Assembly: GCA_002255925.1 (NCBI GenBank)
Contig: NKIH01000003.1
Coordinates: 434,001 to 498,000, forward strand
Source of the DNA: Burkholderiales bacterium PBB6
GTDB taxonomy: Bacteria > Pseudomonadota > Gammaproteobacteria > Burkholderiales > Burkholderiaceae_C
Direction: 5' to 3'
DNA length: 64,000 nucleotides
Shown: positions 25,033-34,997 of the stretch, one piece after another
How positions within the stretch are numbered: the stretch's first letter is position 1
Layout: each line of letters begins with the position of its first letter
The notes under the pieces: model-generated
Databases searched by the model: none
What the model was told of the DNA's origin: nothing
The model's input: the letters and a program-made list of their open reading frames with translations, nothing else
Translations under genes and position numbers: made by a program

Positions 25033-26160
25033 TCACTCCGTCATGTCCGGCAAGCCATGCTCGCCAAGCGCAGCTACACGGCGCTGCGCCAGCAGGCCTT
25101 CCACGGCCCGCTCTGCAGCATCGAGCGCACCTTCAAGGTAACCACCGAACTGCGCCGAGCGCTCGGTGCCGGCCAGCCACACGCGCTGCCTCCATGGTTC
25201 TGGCACCACGGCCTGCTGATACGCCGGGTGGTGGCTCAAGGGGCGATGGTCGGCAGGTGTCGCCGTCAGCGGCGCCTGGGCCCAGTCTTTCAGGTCACAC
25301 CACAGCGGTGTGGCCGCTTGAGGGCCAAACAAGCGCACCAATTGCGCCAGCGACTGCTGCACCAGCGCTTCGCGGCCCACACCGGCGCGGTAGCCGGGGG
25401 CGGCACCAACAAAGCCGAACAACGCCGCGGTGGCGCCGTGCTCGTCGGACGCATCATGGATCTCGGACATCGGCCCGCGCTGGCTCATGGCCATGCCGGA
25501 GAGGCCCGCCTCGCGCCAGAACGGTTGCGCATACACAGCAGCGAACTTGGCATGGCCGGCCATCCAGGTGGGTGTGGCGTGCATGGCTTGCATCAACTCG
25601 CCCGGCCAGGCCGGCGCGCATGCAAGGTCTTGTGCAAACAGGCGCGGCGGCAGCGTGACGGTGACTTGCGCAGCCAGCTGCGTCCGGGTGCCCGCTGCGT
25701 CCTGAAGCGTCAACGCCACCCCGTCGGCCTGCAGGGCCATCGATAACAGCCGTGTCCCCAGCATCAGCTGCACCTGGTCCGTCAAGCGCGCCAGCAGCGC
25801 CTCCACCAACGCCTGGGTGCCGCCCTGAATGCGCTGGGAACCCTGCGACCAGCCGGCCCTGCGCTTGTAAAGCTGCCCATCAGGCGCCTCGATCAGGCTC
25901 GCGCCTTCGGTGAATTGAGGGAAGTGATCGAGCTGCAGTTGCTGAACGAGGCGCTCGACACGCGGGTTCATGTCGGGCCAGAACCAGGACGGCCCCATAT
26001 CGACACGGTGCGCGCCTGCGCCGCCACCCGCACTCATCACGCGGCCACCGACGCGGCCATCGGCCTCAACGAGCAGCACGCGCTGCCCGGCCTGCTGCAA
26101 CAAGCAGCTGGCCTGCAAGCCACTCAGGCCTGCACCAACCACCACCACGGGATGAGACAT
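25033..26160 (-). CDS. FAD-dependent amine oxidase family protein
   Basis: 375-aa flavoprotein. The N-terminal Rossmann motif VVVGAGLSGLQASCLL is followed by the GG doublet (ADGRVGGRV) that binds FAD. A C-terminal motif WLAGTERSAQFGGYLEGALDAA is typical of the FAD-binding end of monoamine oxidase/phytoene desaturase relatives. No signal peptide is seen, so it should be cytoplasmic. It is the first gene of an operon with a ChrR-like cupin (overlapping stop/start) and a TetR regulator. The substrate is unknown; it may be an amine or another oxidisable small molecule. Confidence 0.88.
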   Translation of the reverse strand: MSHPVVVVGAGLSGLQASCLLQQAGQRVLLVEADGRVGGRVMSAGGGAGAHRVDMGPSWFWPDMNPRVERLVQQLQLDHFPQFTEGASLIEAPDGQLYKRRAGWSQGSQRIQGGTQALVEALLARLTDQVQLMLGTRLLSMALQADGVALTLQDAAGTRTQLAAQVTVTLPPRLFAQDLACAPAWPGELMQAMHATPTWMAGHAKFAAVYAQPFWREAGLSGMAMSQRGPMSEIHDASDEHGATAALFGFVGAAPGYRAGVGREALVQQSLAQLVRLFGPQAATPLWCDLKDWAQAPLTATPADHRPLSHHPAYQQAVVPEPWRQRVWLAGTERSAQFGGYLEGALDAAERAVEGLLAQRRVAALGEHGLPDMTE

Positions 26161-26552
26161 GAGGATTTTTTCTCCAAGGAACTCGCCGGCAGGGGCCGCT
26201 CAGCAAACGGCTGAGCCAAATACAAGCCGACTAGTTGGTTGGTAATTTTGTCAAAAAAATAGAAACTTCACGCGGGTAAATCATGAATTACCCTCATGAT
26301 TCCCGCTCTTTAGGTGCCTACCAATCGGTAGGTTGTCATTTTGATTGGGGCATCGAAGACTGTCAATGAGCGCTGAAAAACCTCGGCGGCGGCCCGTAGC
26401 GGGCTTGGCAGGCACGGCTTTCCCGTGAGTTGTTGGCAACTTTGCACAAGCTGGCCGACCACAGCACTCAATTCAGGCCCTCCGGAGACGAAAGCGAGTC
26501 ACAGGAGCCATCTGCATCTTTTCGGGCAAAGCTCCATGATTCCGGAGCATTC
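26161..26552. other. 392-bp divergent intergenic region
   Basis: The region lies between the leftward amine oxidase operon and the rightward chemoreceptor gene. It holds a perfect palindrome at 26317-26332, an AT-rich stretch at 26240-26300 that is the likeliest promoter zone, and a GGAG ribosome site at 26543-26546 for the chemoreceptor. The frame upstream of 26553 has an alternative start at 26430 but shows no protein character. I see no other gene or RNA. Confidence 0.6.
26317..26332. promoter_or_regulatory. Palindromic operator, candidate TetR-family binding site
   Basis: CCTACC-AATC-GGTAGG, with perfect 6-bp arms, 157 bp upstream of the amine oxidase start. A related half-site (TTGGTA, 26239-26244) next to CTAG (26231-26234) lies 71-84 bp upstream of that start. 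Both could be bound by the TetR protein encoded at 23696-24280. Confidence 0.5.
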
Positions 26553-28142
26553 ATGCGTTTTGACAATCTGACCGTCCGGGCCAAGCTGTCCGTCGCCTTT
26601 GGCGTACTGGTCCTCCTGATTGCGCTGGTGGCCAGCCTGGCACTCAGTGCCCTGGATGACTCCAACGAAGATTTCGACCACTACGTGCAGGGCATCAACG
26701 CCCGGCTGTTGATGTCTTACGAAGTGCGCACCGCCGTGGAACGCCGGGCCATCGCCGCACGCGACCTGCTCAATGCCGCCACCCCGCAAGACCGCGAGAC
26801 CATCAAGGCCGAGGTCACCAAGGCACATGCCGACGTACAGGCGAACATCGCCACATTGACAAAGATGGCCACCCAGCCCGGCGTGCCTGAGAAGGCCCGC
26901 AGCTTGATCGCGAAGCTGGCCGAGATCGAGTCGCGCTACGCGCCGGTGGCGCTGAAGATCGTCGACCTGGCGGCACAAGGCCAGCGCGACGAGGCCATCA
27001 GCAAAATGAACGCCGATTGCCGGCCCTTGCTGGCGGCGTTGATCGGTGCGGCGCAAGACTACCGCGAATACACCAGCCAGCGCTCCGAAGCGCTCATGGC
27101 CACCGCCGATGAAACATTCGCAGCCCACCGCCGCACCCTGGTCTTGTGCTGCCTGGCGGCGCTGGCTGCTGCGGTGCTGGCAGGGGCGCTCATCACGCGC
27201 AGCCTGACCCGCGCCTTGGGCGCCGAGCCGGCCCGGTTGGGCGAGGTGGCCAAGCGCGTGGCCGACGGTGACCTGTCTCCGGTGTCGGGCGCCGCAGCGG
27301 CGGTCAATGGCAGCGTGCTGGCCTCGCTGAGCGACATGCAGCAAAGCCTGGCACGCATCGTCGGCGAAGTGCGCAACAGCAGTGAAAGCATTGCCACCGG
27401 CACCAGCCAGATCGCCATGGCCAACGTCAGCCTGAGCCAGCGCACCGAAGAACAAGCCAGCAGCCTGGAGGAGACGGCAGCATCAATGGAGGAGTTGTCC
27501 AGTACCGTGAAGAGCAGCGTCGACGTGGCGCTCGAAGCCAACCAGCTGGCGTCACAGGCTGCTGAAGCCGCGCGCATTGGCGGCGACCGGGTCGGCCAGG
27601 TGGTCGCAACGATGCAAAGCATCTCGGGCTCGTCGCGGAGGATCGTCGACATCATCGGCGTGATCGACGGCATCGCTTTCCAGACCAACATCCTTGCGCT
27701 GAACGCCGCGGTGGAAGCCGCACGGGCGGGTGAGCAAGGGCGCGGCTTCGCGGTGGTGGCCGGCGAGGTGCGCACGCTGGCCCAGCGCAGCGCCGAGGCG
27801 GCCAAGGAGATCAAGAACCTGATCAGCGCCAGCGTGGAACGGGTCGAGGTTGGCAGCAAGCAGGTAGATGATGCCGGCGCGTCGATGCAGGAAATCGTGG
27901 CACAGGCTCAGCGCGTGAGCCAGATGATCAGCGAACTCACTACGGCGTCGTCAGAGCAGTCACAAGGCATCTCCCAGGTGGGGGACGCGGTGCAGCAGCT
28001 CGACCAGGTCACCCAGCAGAACGCCGCGATGGTGGAAGAAACCGCGTCTGCGGCCGAAAGCCTGCGCTACCAGGCCGAATCACTGATGCAGTCGATGAGC
28101 GTCTTCAAGCTGAACGGCGCGGGCGCGATGGCCTACCGCTGA
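26553..28142 (+). CDS. Methyl-accepting chemotaxis protein
   Basis: 529 aa from the ATG at 26553, chosen for its GGAG 6 bp upstream. TM1 is near residues 12-34 and TM2 near 196-215. Between them is a four-helix-bundle periplasmic sensor (4HB_MCP type). HAMP follows. The cytoplasmic signalling domain has the methylation-helix motif [17 protein letters not shown] and the highly conserved hairpin tip [33 protein letters not shown], quoted here in part only. It lacks a C-terminal NWETF-type CheR/CheB tether (it ends GAMAYR). The ligand is unknown. No che genes are adjacent. Confidence 0.95.
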   Translation: MRFDNLTVRAKLSVAFGVLVLLIALVASLALSALDDSNEDFDHYVQGINARLLMSYEVRTAVERRAIAARDLLNAATPQDRETIKAEVTKAHADVQANIATLTKMATQPGVPEKARSLIAKLAEIESRYAPVALKIVDLAAQGQRDEAISKMNADCRPLLAALIGAAQDYREYTSQRSEALMATADETFAAHRRTLVLCCLAALAAAVLAGALITRSLTRALGAEPARLGEVAKRVADGDLSPVSGAAAAVNGSVLASLSDMQQSLARIVGEVRNSSESIATGTSQIAMANVSLSQRTEEQASSLEETAASMEELSSTVKSSVDVALEANQLASQAAEAARIGGDRVGQVVATMQSISGSSRRIVDIIGVIDGIAFQTNILALNAAVEAARAGEQGRGFAVVAGEVRTLAQRSAEAAKEIKNLISASVERVEVGSKQVDDAGASMQEIVAQAQRVSQMISELTTASSEQSQGISQVGDAVQQLDQVTQQNAAMVEETASAAESLRYQAESLMQSMSVFKLNGAGAMAYR

Positions 28143-28151
28143 GCCAAGGCG

Positions 28152-28898
28152 TCAGCCCACCGGCTGCAGCTCGCTCTTGGTGTACCAGTGCGCCATGCGC
28201 TGGCCGTCCCACTGCAGCGCCACATGGGCGCCCTGCACCACTGGCAACGCCAGGGCCTTGGGGCGGAACAACGCCACGCACTGACCGCCCGGGTGCCGCA
28301 CGCTGCGGTAAGCCAGGCCCCAGCTGCCCGCAGCGCGCAGGCGCCGCGCCCAGGCTTGCGAGGGGCCGTAATCGTCGGGCTGGTGCAGGAACTGCCAGCT
28401 GGCCGGGCGCACGTCGTGCAGCGGCTGAACCACCTGGCTCACATAACAACGGAAGTCGAGCTCGATGGCGGGCTCATTCGTGGCCGCCAGAAACTTCGCG
28501 CGGTGGTGACTGACTTCGGCCACCGCCGCCGCCATGCTGTCGGCCGCGTAGTACACGCCCCAGCTGCCGTCTGAAAACCGGCTGCCGTCCGGGTTGAGGT
28601 GGCAGAACGCGGCCATCACCGGCGTGCTGCCCGGCCCACTCACCCGCTCATCGGGCGGCACCAGCTGGATCTCGCCGATCTCGTTGCGCAGACGCGGGTG
28701 CGTCAAGGCCTGAACTGCGGCCACCGCTTCCAGCTCATCCGGCCGGGCCACGCGGTCAAACAGACTGGTGGGTGGAAAGCGGCTCGGCACCAGCCGATAG
28801 CCCGGGCCCCAGCCCAGCGGCTTGATGCGCGGCAGGCGGCGATCGGTCAGCTGGTGGGCCGCCGGCACCGCGGCTGCCGTCAGGCGGGTGACGCTCAT
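28152..28898 (-). CDS. RES-domain toxin of a type II toxin-antitoxin pair
   Basis: 248 aa. RES domain landmarks: an Arg-rich N-terminal strand (GYRLVPSRFPPTSLFD), the GxYxA motif in SWGVYYAADS followed by Glu in AVAEVSHH, and Ser/Arg in YRSVRHPGGQCVALF. Members such as MbcT and ParT degrade NAD+ or modify metabolic enzymes with it, causing growth arrest. The ATG overlaps the stop of the upstream antitoxin gene (ATGA, 28895-28898), the usual antitoxin-first arrangement. It is on the long side for a RES toxin because of an N-terminal extension of about 30 residues. Confidence 0.88.
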   Translation of the reverse strand: MSVTRLTAAAVPAAHQLTDRRLPRIKPLGWGPGYRLVPSRFPPTSLFDRVARPDELEAVAAVQALTHPRLRNEIGEIQLVPPDERVSGPGSTPVMAAFCHLNPDGSRFSDGSWGVYYAADSMAAAVAEVSHHRAKFLAATNEPAIELDFRCYVSQVVQPLHDVRPASWQFLHQPDDYGPSQAWARRLRAAGSWGLAYRSVRHPGGQCVALFRPKALALPVVQGAHVALQWDGQRMAHWYTKSELQPVG

Positions 28899-29326
28899 GC
28901 GAAGTCACCGCCGCGTTGTGCGTCGAGGTAGTTCGCCACCGCATGCAGATCACCCACCTGCCCCGCCAACAAGCGTTGCAGCGCCGTGCCACCACCAAAC
29001 AGCGGCGCGGCATTGGGCTTGCGCAGCCAGGCTGCGGCACGCTCAGGCTCGGGCAACAAGATTTGCAGGGCGGCGTAGATGCGCAGCAGGTAGCTCAGGC
29101 GCTCCAGCACGGCGGGCTCCAGGCCGGCGCGCACCTTGCCCGCCTTCCAGGCGAACAGCGTGGTTTTGCCCACGCCCAACAGCACCTGCTCGTCCGCAGC
29201 CCCCAGGTGCCATTCATTCGCCAGACGAAAGAACACCGCCAGCACCTGCCGGCCCACTTCCGGCGTGTGCACGGGCGGCAAGGGGGCTTCAACGGGCAGG
29301 GTGTGGCTGGCAAGGGCGGCTGGCAT
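28895..29326 (-). CDS. Xre/MbcA/ParS-family antitoxin
   Basis: 143 aa. The N-terminal half is helical and DNA-binding-like (LLGVGKTTLFAWKAGK). The C-terminal half is the DUF2384 toxin-binding domain with WLRKPNAAPLFGGGTALQRLL followed by a helix ending ANYLDAQRG. This module neutralises RES toxins and represses its own promoter. Two copies of a GTTC-N6-GAAC palindrome lie 14-56 bp upstream of its ATG and are the obvious autoregulatory operators. It overlaps the RES gene by 4 bp. Confidence 0.9.
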   Translation of the reverse strand: MPAALASHTLPVEAPLPPVHTPEVGRQVLAVFFRLANEWHLGAADEQVLLGVGKTTLFAWKAGKVRAGLEPAVLERLSYLLRIYAALQILLPEPERAAAWLRKPNAAPLFGGGTALQRLLAGQVGDLHAVANYLDAQRGGDFA

Positions 29327-29339
29327 GATGGGCAGTGTA

Positions 29340-29353
29340 GTTCTTCAGCGAAC
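29340..29353. promoter_or_regulatory. Toxin-antitoxin operator, copy 1
   Basis: GTTCTTCAGCGAAC, a GTTC-N6-GAAC palindrome 14 bp upstream of the antitoxin ATG. It lies in the spacer/-10 zone of a weak minus-strand promoter (TAGATA to TACACT, 17-bp spacer). Confidence 0.6.
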
Positions 29354-29368
29354 TTTTATCTATCAATA

Positions 29369-29382
29369 GTTCGCCAGAGAAC
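29369..29382. promoter_or_regulatory. Toxin-antitoxin operator, copy 2
   Basis: GTTCGCCAGAGAAC, the same GTTC-N6-GAAC palindrome, centred 29 bp from copy 1 (about three helical turns). The N6 core also shares CAG at the same place (TTCAGC versus GCCAGA, offset by one). Confidence 0.6.
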
Positions 29383-29428
29383 AAGACGCGCCATGCGCAA
29401 AGCCACCGCCAACCGACTGGGCGCCAGA

Positions 29429-29457
29429 TTGACACCACTGGCCTGGCCCGGCAAAAT
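29429..29457 (+). promoter_or_regulatory. Candidate sigma-70 promoter for the lyase/CoA-transferase operon
   Basis: TTGACA (29429-29434), 17-bp spacer, CAAAAT (29452-29457). An AGAAC-ATC-GTTCT palindrome (29466-29478) falls at the expected transcription start and could be an operator. The start codon is at 29513. Confidence 0.5.
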
Positions 29458-29512
29458 TTCAAGATAGAACATCGTTCTTTCTTGCAGAACACCATTTCAT
29501 CCACCCTACCCC

Positions 29513-30478
29513 ATGCCATTGCAGCCGCCCAGCACTGCCCTGATCAGCGAAGTCGGCCCGCGCGACGGGCTGCAAAGCGTGGCCGCCACCATGCCCACGC
29601 CGCACAAGCTGGCCTGGATCACCGCGCTGCATGCCGCCGGCCTGCGTGAAATCGAGGTGGGCTCCTTCGTGCCGGCCCACCTGCTGCCGCAGATGGCCGA
29701 TGTGGCCGAGGTGGTGCGCCACGCCCTCACCCTGCCTGGGCTGACGGTGATGGCCCTGGTGCCCAACCGGCGCGGCGCTGAAGCTGCCTTGCAGGCGGGC
29801 GTTCACAAGCTGACCGTGCCGGTCTCGGCCAGCGAAGCCCACTCGCTGGCCAATGTGCGCAAGACCCGCGCGCAGATGCTGGACGAGGTACGCAGCATCC
29901 ATGCGCTGCGCGCCGAGCACGCGCCGCAGGTGCACCTGGAGGTCGGCATCTCCACCGCCTTCGGCTGCACGATGCAAGGCGCGGTGAGCGAGCACGACGT
30001 GGTGCAACTGGCCGAGCAACTGGTGGTGGCAGGCGTGGACGAGGTGGGGCTGTCAGACACCACCGGCATGGCCAACCTGGCGCAGGTGCGGCGCCTCTTC
30101 ACCCAATTGCGAAACGCCATCGGACACCACAGCGGCGCGGCGCACATGCACAACACGCGCGGGCTGGGCCTGGCCAATTGCCTGGCGGCGTTTGACAGCG
30201 GCGTACGCACCTTCGACGCGTCCCAAGGGGGGCTGGGTGGCTGCCCCTATGCACCGGGCGCTTCGGGCAATGTGGTGACGGAAGACCTCGTGTTCATGTT
30301 CGAGGCCATGGGCATTCACACCGGCGTGAACCTGCCACGCCTGTTTGAAGCCCGCCACGCCCTGGCCGCCGGCCTGCCGGGTGAGCCGCTGTACGGCATG
30401 ACGCCCGAAGCCGGCTTGCCGCGCGGCTTTGTGGTCACTGCAGCCCCGAGCCCAGAGCAACCACCGATCACCCCATGA
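29513..30478 (+). CDS. mvaB: Hydroxymethylglutaryl-CoA lyase family protein
   Basis: 321-aa TIM-barrel lyase. N-terminal ISEVGPRDGLQS carries the catalytic Arg/Asp pair. HMHNTRGLGLAN supplies the metal-binding His residues, and GLGGCPYAPGASGNV contains the signature Cys loop of HMG-CoA lyases. These split HMG-CoA, or related 3-hydroxy-3-methyl acyl-CoAs, into acetoacetate and acetyl-CoA. The stop overlaps the start of a class III CoA-transferase (ATGA), a pairing seen in branched or methylated acid catabolism such as itaconate/citramalate-type routes. The exact substrate is therefore uncertain. Confidence 0.9.
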   Translation: MPLQPPSTALISEVGPRDGLQSVAATMPTPHKLAWITALHAAGLREIEVGSFVPAHLLPQMADVAEVVRHALTLPGLTVMALVPNRRGAEAALQAGVHKLTVPVSASEAHSLANVRKTRAQMLDEVRSIHALRAEHAPQVHLEVGISTAFGCTMQGAVSEHDVVQLAEQLVVAGVDEVGLSDTTGMANLAQVRRLFTQLRNAIGHHSGAAHMHNTRGLGLANCLAAFDSGVRTFDASQGGLGGCPYAPGASGNVVTEDLVFMFEAMGIHTGVNLPRLFEARHALAAGLPGEPLYGMTPEAGLPRGFVVTAAPSPEQPPITP

Positions 30479-31710
30479 GCACACCCACCGCCCCCCTGCC
30501 GCTGGCCGGCATCCGAGTGGTTGAATTCACCCACATGGTGATGGGCCCGACCTGCGGGATGATCCTGGCCGACCTGGGCGCCGAGGTCATCAAGGTCGAG
30601 CCGCTGGCCGGCGACAACACCCGGCAACTGCTGGGCTCGGGCGCCGGCTTCTTTGCCATGTTCAACCGCAACAAGCAGAGCCTGGCGGTGAACGTGAAAG
30701 ACCCGCGCGGGCAGGAGATCGTGCTGAAGCTGGTGGCCGGCGCCGACATCTTCAGCGAGAACTTCAAGGCCGGCACGATGGCCCGGCTGGGCTTTGGCCC
30801 GGAGGCACTCGCCAAGCTCAACCCGCGGCTGATTCACATCTCGCACAAGGGCTTTCTGCCGGGGCCTTATGAGCACCGCACGGCGCTGGACGAAGTGGTG
30901 CAGATGATGGGTGGCCTCGCCTACATGACCGGGCCACCGGGCCAGCCGCTGCGGGCCGGCAGCAGCGTGAACGACATCATGGGCGGCATGTTCGGCGCAA
31001 TCGGCGCACTCGCCGCCCTGCACCAGCGCGACAACGCCAAAAGCGGCACCGGCCGCGGCCAGGAGGTGCAGAGCGCGCTGTTCGAGAACAACGTGCTGCT
31101 GGTGGCTCAACACATGATGCAGTTCGCTGTCACGGGCCAGCCCGCCGCGCCGATGCCCAGCCGCATCAGCGCCTGGGCGATGTACGACGTGTTTGAAGTG
31201 GCCGAGGGCGGGCAGATCTTCCTGGCCGCCGTGAGTGACGGCCAGTGGCAGCAGATGTGCAGCGAATTCGGGTTTGATGACCTGGCCCAAGACCCGCGAC
31301 TGGCCAGCAACAACCTGCGGGTGCAGGCGCGCAGCTGGATGCTGCCGCTGCTGCGTGAACGCTTTGCGCCCTTCTCCGCGGCCACGCTGGCTGAGCGCTT
31401 CGAACGGATCGGCTTGCCGCACGCGCCCATCACGCGCCCGCAAGACCTGCTTGACGACCCGCACCTGCTGGCCACCGGCGGCCTGGCGCCGGTGCATGTG
31501 CCCGCCAGCGCCAGTGGTGCCCACAAGGCGTTTGACACCCGCATGGCGCTGTTGCCCATCTCGATGGACGGCGAGCGCCTGCCCATCCGACAGGCCCCGC
31601 CTGCGCTGGGCGAGCACACCGCGGCGCTGCTGCACTCACTCGGCTATGGCGCTGAGGCCATCCAGCAACTGGTGGCAGACGACGTGGTGGCCGGGCCAGC
31701 GGCCGGCTGA
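30475..31710 (+). CDS. CaiB/BaiF family (class III) CoA-transferase
   Basis: 411 aa. N-terminal IRVVEFTHMVMGPTCGMILADLGAEVIKVEP is the family signature, quoted in part. A catalytic Asp is expected near residue 170 and fits the SSVNDIMGGMFGAIGALAAL region. Class III transferases move CoA between carboxylic acids without a covalent-CoA ping-pong as in class I. It overlaps the HMG-CoA-lyase-like gene by 4 bp, so the two probably activate and then cleave the same acid. Donor and acceptor cannot be deduced from sequence. Confidence 0.92.
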   Translation: MSTPTAPLPLAGIRVVEFTHMVMGPTCGMILADLGAEVIKVEPLAGDNTRQLLGSGAGFFAMFNRNKQSLAVNVKDPRGQEIVLKLVAGADIFSENFKAGTMARLGFGPEALAKLNPRLIHISHKGFLPGPYEHRTALDEVVQMMGGLAYMTGPPGQPLRAGSSVNDIMGGMFGAIGALAALHQRDNAKSGTGRGQEVQSALFENNVLLVAQHMMQFAVTGQPAAPMPSRISAWAMYDVFEVAEGGQIFLAAVSDGQWQQMCSEFGFDDLAQDPRLASNNLRVQARSWMLPLLRERFAPFSAATLAERFERIGLPHAPITRPQDLLDDPHLLATGGLAPVHVPASASGAHKAFDTRMALLPISMDGERLPIRQAPPALGEHTAALLHSLGYGAEAIQQLVADDVVAGPAAG

Positions 31711-31743
31711 GCAGACCGCCTCGCCCGGCGCGCCTGACCCCGC

Positions 31744-32772
31744 TCAGCTCGCCGTGCGACGCGGCTTGGCCGTCGAGGCCCGCACCACCAGCCGCGGCGG
31801 GCTGGTGATGACCATCGGCGGCGGCGCCGACGGCGGCGACTGGATCACCGACATCAGCATATCCACCGCCAGCCCCGCCGCCTCGGCCGTGGGCACCGCC
31901 ACGGTGCTGAGCGCCGGGCGCATCTGGTGAGCCAGTTGAATGTCGGTCACGCCGATGACCGACAGGTCACGCGGCACCTCCATGCCCAGCTCGGCCGCGG
32001 CCTGCAGCACACCGAAGGCCGGCAGGTCATTGCTGACAAACAGGCCAGTCAGGTCGGGGCAGGCGGCCAGCAGGCCGTGGGCGGAGTTGCGGCCATCGTC
32101 GATGGTGTCGTGGCCGAAGTTCACCTGCGCATCCGTCCAGGGCAAACCGGCGCGGTGCACCGTGTCGATGAAGCCCTGGTAACGCCAGCGGTGGTTGCCC
32201 GTGGGGTCACTGGCCACCACGGCGCCCAGGCGGCGGTGGCCCAGCTTGATCAGATGCTCTGCGGCGAGGACGCCAGCCTGGTAAAAATCAACCGACACGC
32301 ACGGCAGGTTCGGTGGCTCCTGCGGTCGTTCCCACATGCACAGCACCACCGGCACGCCACGCTGGCGCAGCGCGATCAGCTGGTCGGTCTGCACGAAGTC
32401 GGCATTCATCACGATGACGCCTTGCGCTAGAGAGCCGCCAACCGCATCCAGGTAGGCCCGCTCCTGCGCGGGATCGTCGTTGGTGTTGCACACCAGCAGG
32501 AAGTAGCCGAGGCGGCGCGCCGCGCGCTCCACCTCCAGCGCGAACTCGGGGTAGAACGGGTTGGCGATGCTGGAGACGATCAGGGCCAGCGTCGACGGCT
32601 TGCCCTCGACCAGCGCACGGGCCATCAGGTTCGGCCGGTAGCCGGTGGCTTCAACGGCCGCCAGCACACGCTGGCGCGTTTCGGCCCCGACCTTTCCACG
32701 GCCTCTCAGCACATTCGACACCGTGGCCGCGGTTACCCCGGCCACCTGCGCCACTTCAGCAAGCGTTGTCAT
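31744..32772 (-). CDS. LacI/GalR family transcriptional regulator of the galactan locus
   Basis: 342 aa. The N-terminal helix-turn-helix and hinge (TTLAEVAQVAGVTAATVSNVL and GYRPNLMARAL) cover residues 2-57 and are classic LacI family. The effector domain begins LALIVSSIANPFYPEF and ends with a Pro/Arg-rich tail. It is the last gene of the leftward operon GH42-galE-galT-galK-aldo/keto reductase-regulator, 22 bp after the reductase stop, so it is autoregulated with the operon. The likely sites are the two 12-bp palindromes at 39191 and 39421. The inducer is probably galactose or a galacto-oligosaccharide; that is inference. Confidence 0.93.
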   Translation of the reverse strand: MTTLAEVAQVAGVTAATVSNVLRGRGKVGAETRQRVLAAVEATGYRPNLMARALVEGKPSTLALIVSSIANPFYPEFALEVERAARRLGYFLLVCNTNDDPAQERAYLDAVGGSLAQGVIVMNADFVQTDQLIALRQRGVPVVLCMWERPQEPPNLPCVSVDFYQAGVLAAEHLIKLGHRRLGAVVASDPTGNHRWRYQGFIDTVHRAGLPWTDAQVNFGHDTIDDGRNSAHGLLAACPDLTGLFVSNDLPAFGVLQAAAELGMEVPRDLSVIGVTDIQLAHQMRPALSTVAVPTAEAAGLAVDMLMSVIQSPPSAPPPMVITSPPRLVVRASTAKPRRTAS

Positions 32773-32794
32773 GCCGCGATGTTAGCTGCGGCGC

Positions 32795-33825
32795 TCATGC
32801 ACACAGCGCATCCAGCGCACCCAATTCTTCATCGCTGAGCGCGGGGGCCCGCACCGCCGCCCAGGCCGCGTCAATCTGCGCGGGCCGGCTGGCGCCGATC
32901 AACACGCTGCACACCGCCGGCCGCTGCAGCAGCCAGCGCACCGCCATGCCGGCCAGCGGCTGGCCACGGGCGTCAGCCACCGCCGCCAGGCCCCGCAGGC
33001 GTTGCAGCAACGGTGGCGTGATGGCGGCCGGCTTGAGGAAGCTGTGCGGCTGGGCCGCGCGCGAATCCGCTGGAATGCCGCCATCCAGATAGCGGTCGCT
33101 CAGCAGGCCCTGGGCCAGCGGCGAAAACGGAATGCAGCCCACGCCTTCATCCACCAGCGTCTGCAGCAGGCCCTGCTCGGGCGTGCGCTCCAGCAGGTTG
33201 TAGCGAGGCTGGTGGATCAGGCAGGGTGTGCCAGCCGCGCGCAGCAGCGCAGCCGCCTCGCGGGCCAGCGCCGCGGGGTAGTTCGACACGCCCACGTACA
33301 GCGCCTTGCCCATGCGCACCACGTCACTCAGTGCGGCCATGGTTTCGGCCAGTGGCGTGTTCGGGTCGGGACGGTGGTGATAGAAGATGTCGACGTGGCC
33401 CAGGCCCATGCGGCGCAGGCTGGCGTCCAGGCTGTTGAACAGGTACTTGCGCGAGCCCCCGTCGCCATACGGCCCCGGCCCCATGCGGTATCCGGCCTTG
33501 GTGGAAATGACCAACTCATCACGCAACTCGCCCGGCATGTCCCGGCGCAGCCACTCACCGAACAAGATTTCGGCGCTGCCTGGCGGCGGGCCGTAGTTGT
33601 TGGCCAGATCAATATGGGTGATGCCGCTGTCAAACGCATGGCGCAGCAGCGCGTGCGCCGCCGCGGCGTCATCCACCCCGCCGAAGTTGTGCCACAGGCC
33701 CAATGAAATGGCCGGCAGCTGCAGGCCGGAACGACCGCAGTAGCGCAGGCTCTGCGCGTCATACCGGCTGGGTGCCGGCTGCCATGTGGTGTTGGCGGCG
33801 TTGGCGGTGCTGGCGAGGAGCTGGC

Positions 33826-33829
<4 letters not shown>
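32795..33829 (-). CDS. Aldo/keto reductase (YghZ/Kvbeta-like)
   Basis: 344 aa from a GTG at 33829 that overlaps the galK stop (GTGA); a further in-frame start at 33862 would add 11 residues. It has the aldo/keto reductase TIM-barrel motifs: [11 protein letters not shown], the Asp/Tyr active-site region [16 protein letters not shown], Lys in ISTKAGY and His in YHHRPDP. The sequence closely follows the YghZ group, which reduces aldehydes such as L-glyceraldehyde 3-phosphate with NADPH. It sits between galK and the LacI regulator, so a role in handling galactose-derived aldehydes is possible but unproven. Confidence 0.88.
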
Positions 33830-34995
<1,166 letters not shown>

Positions 34996-34997
34996 GA

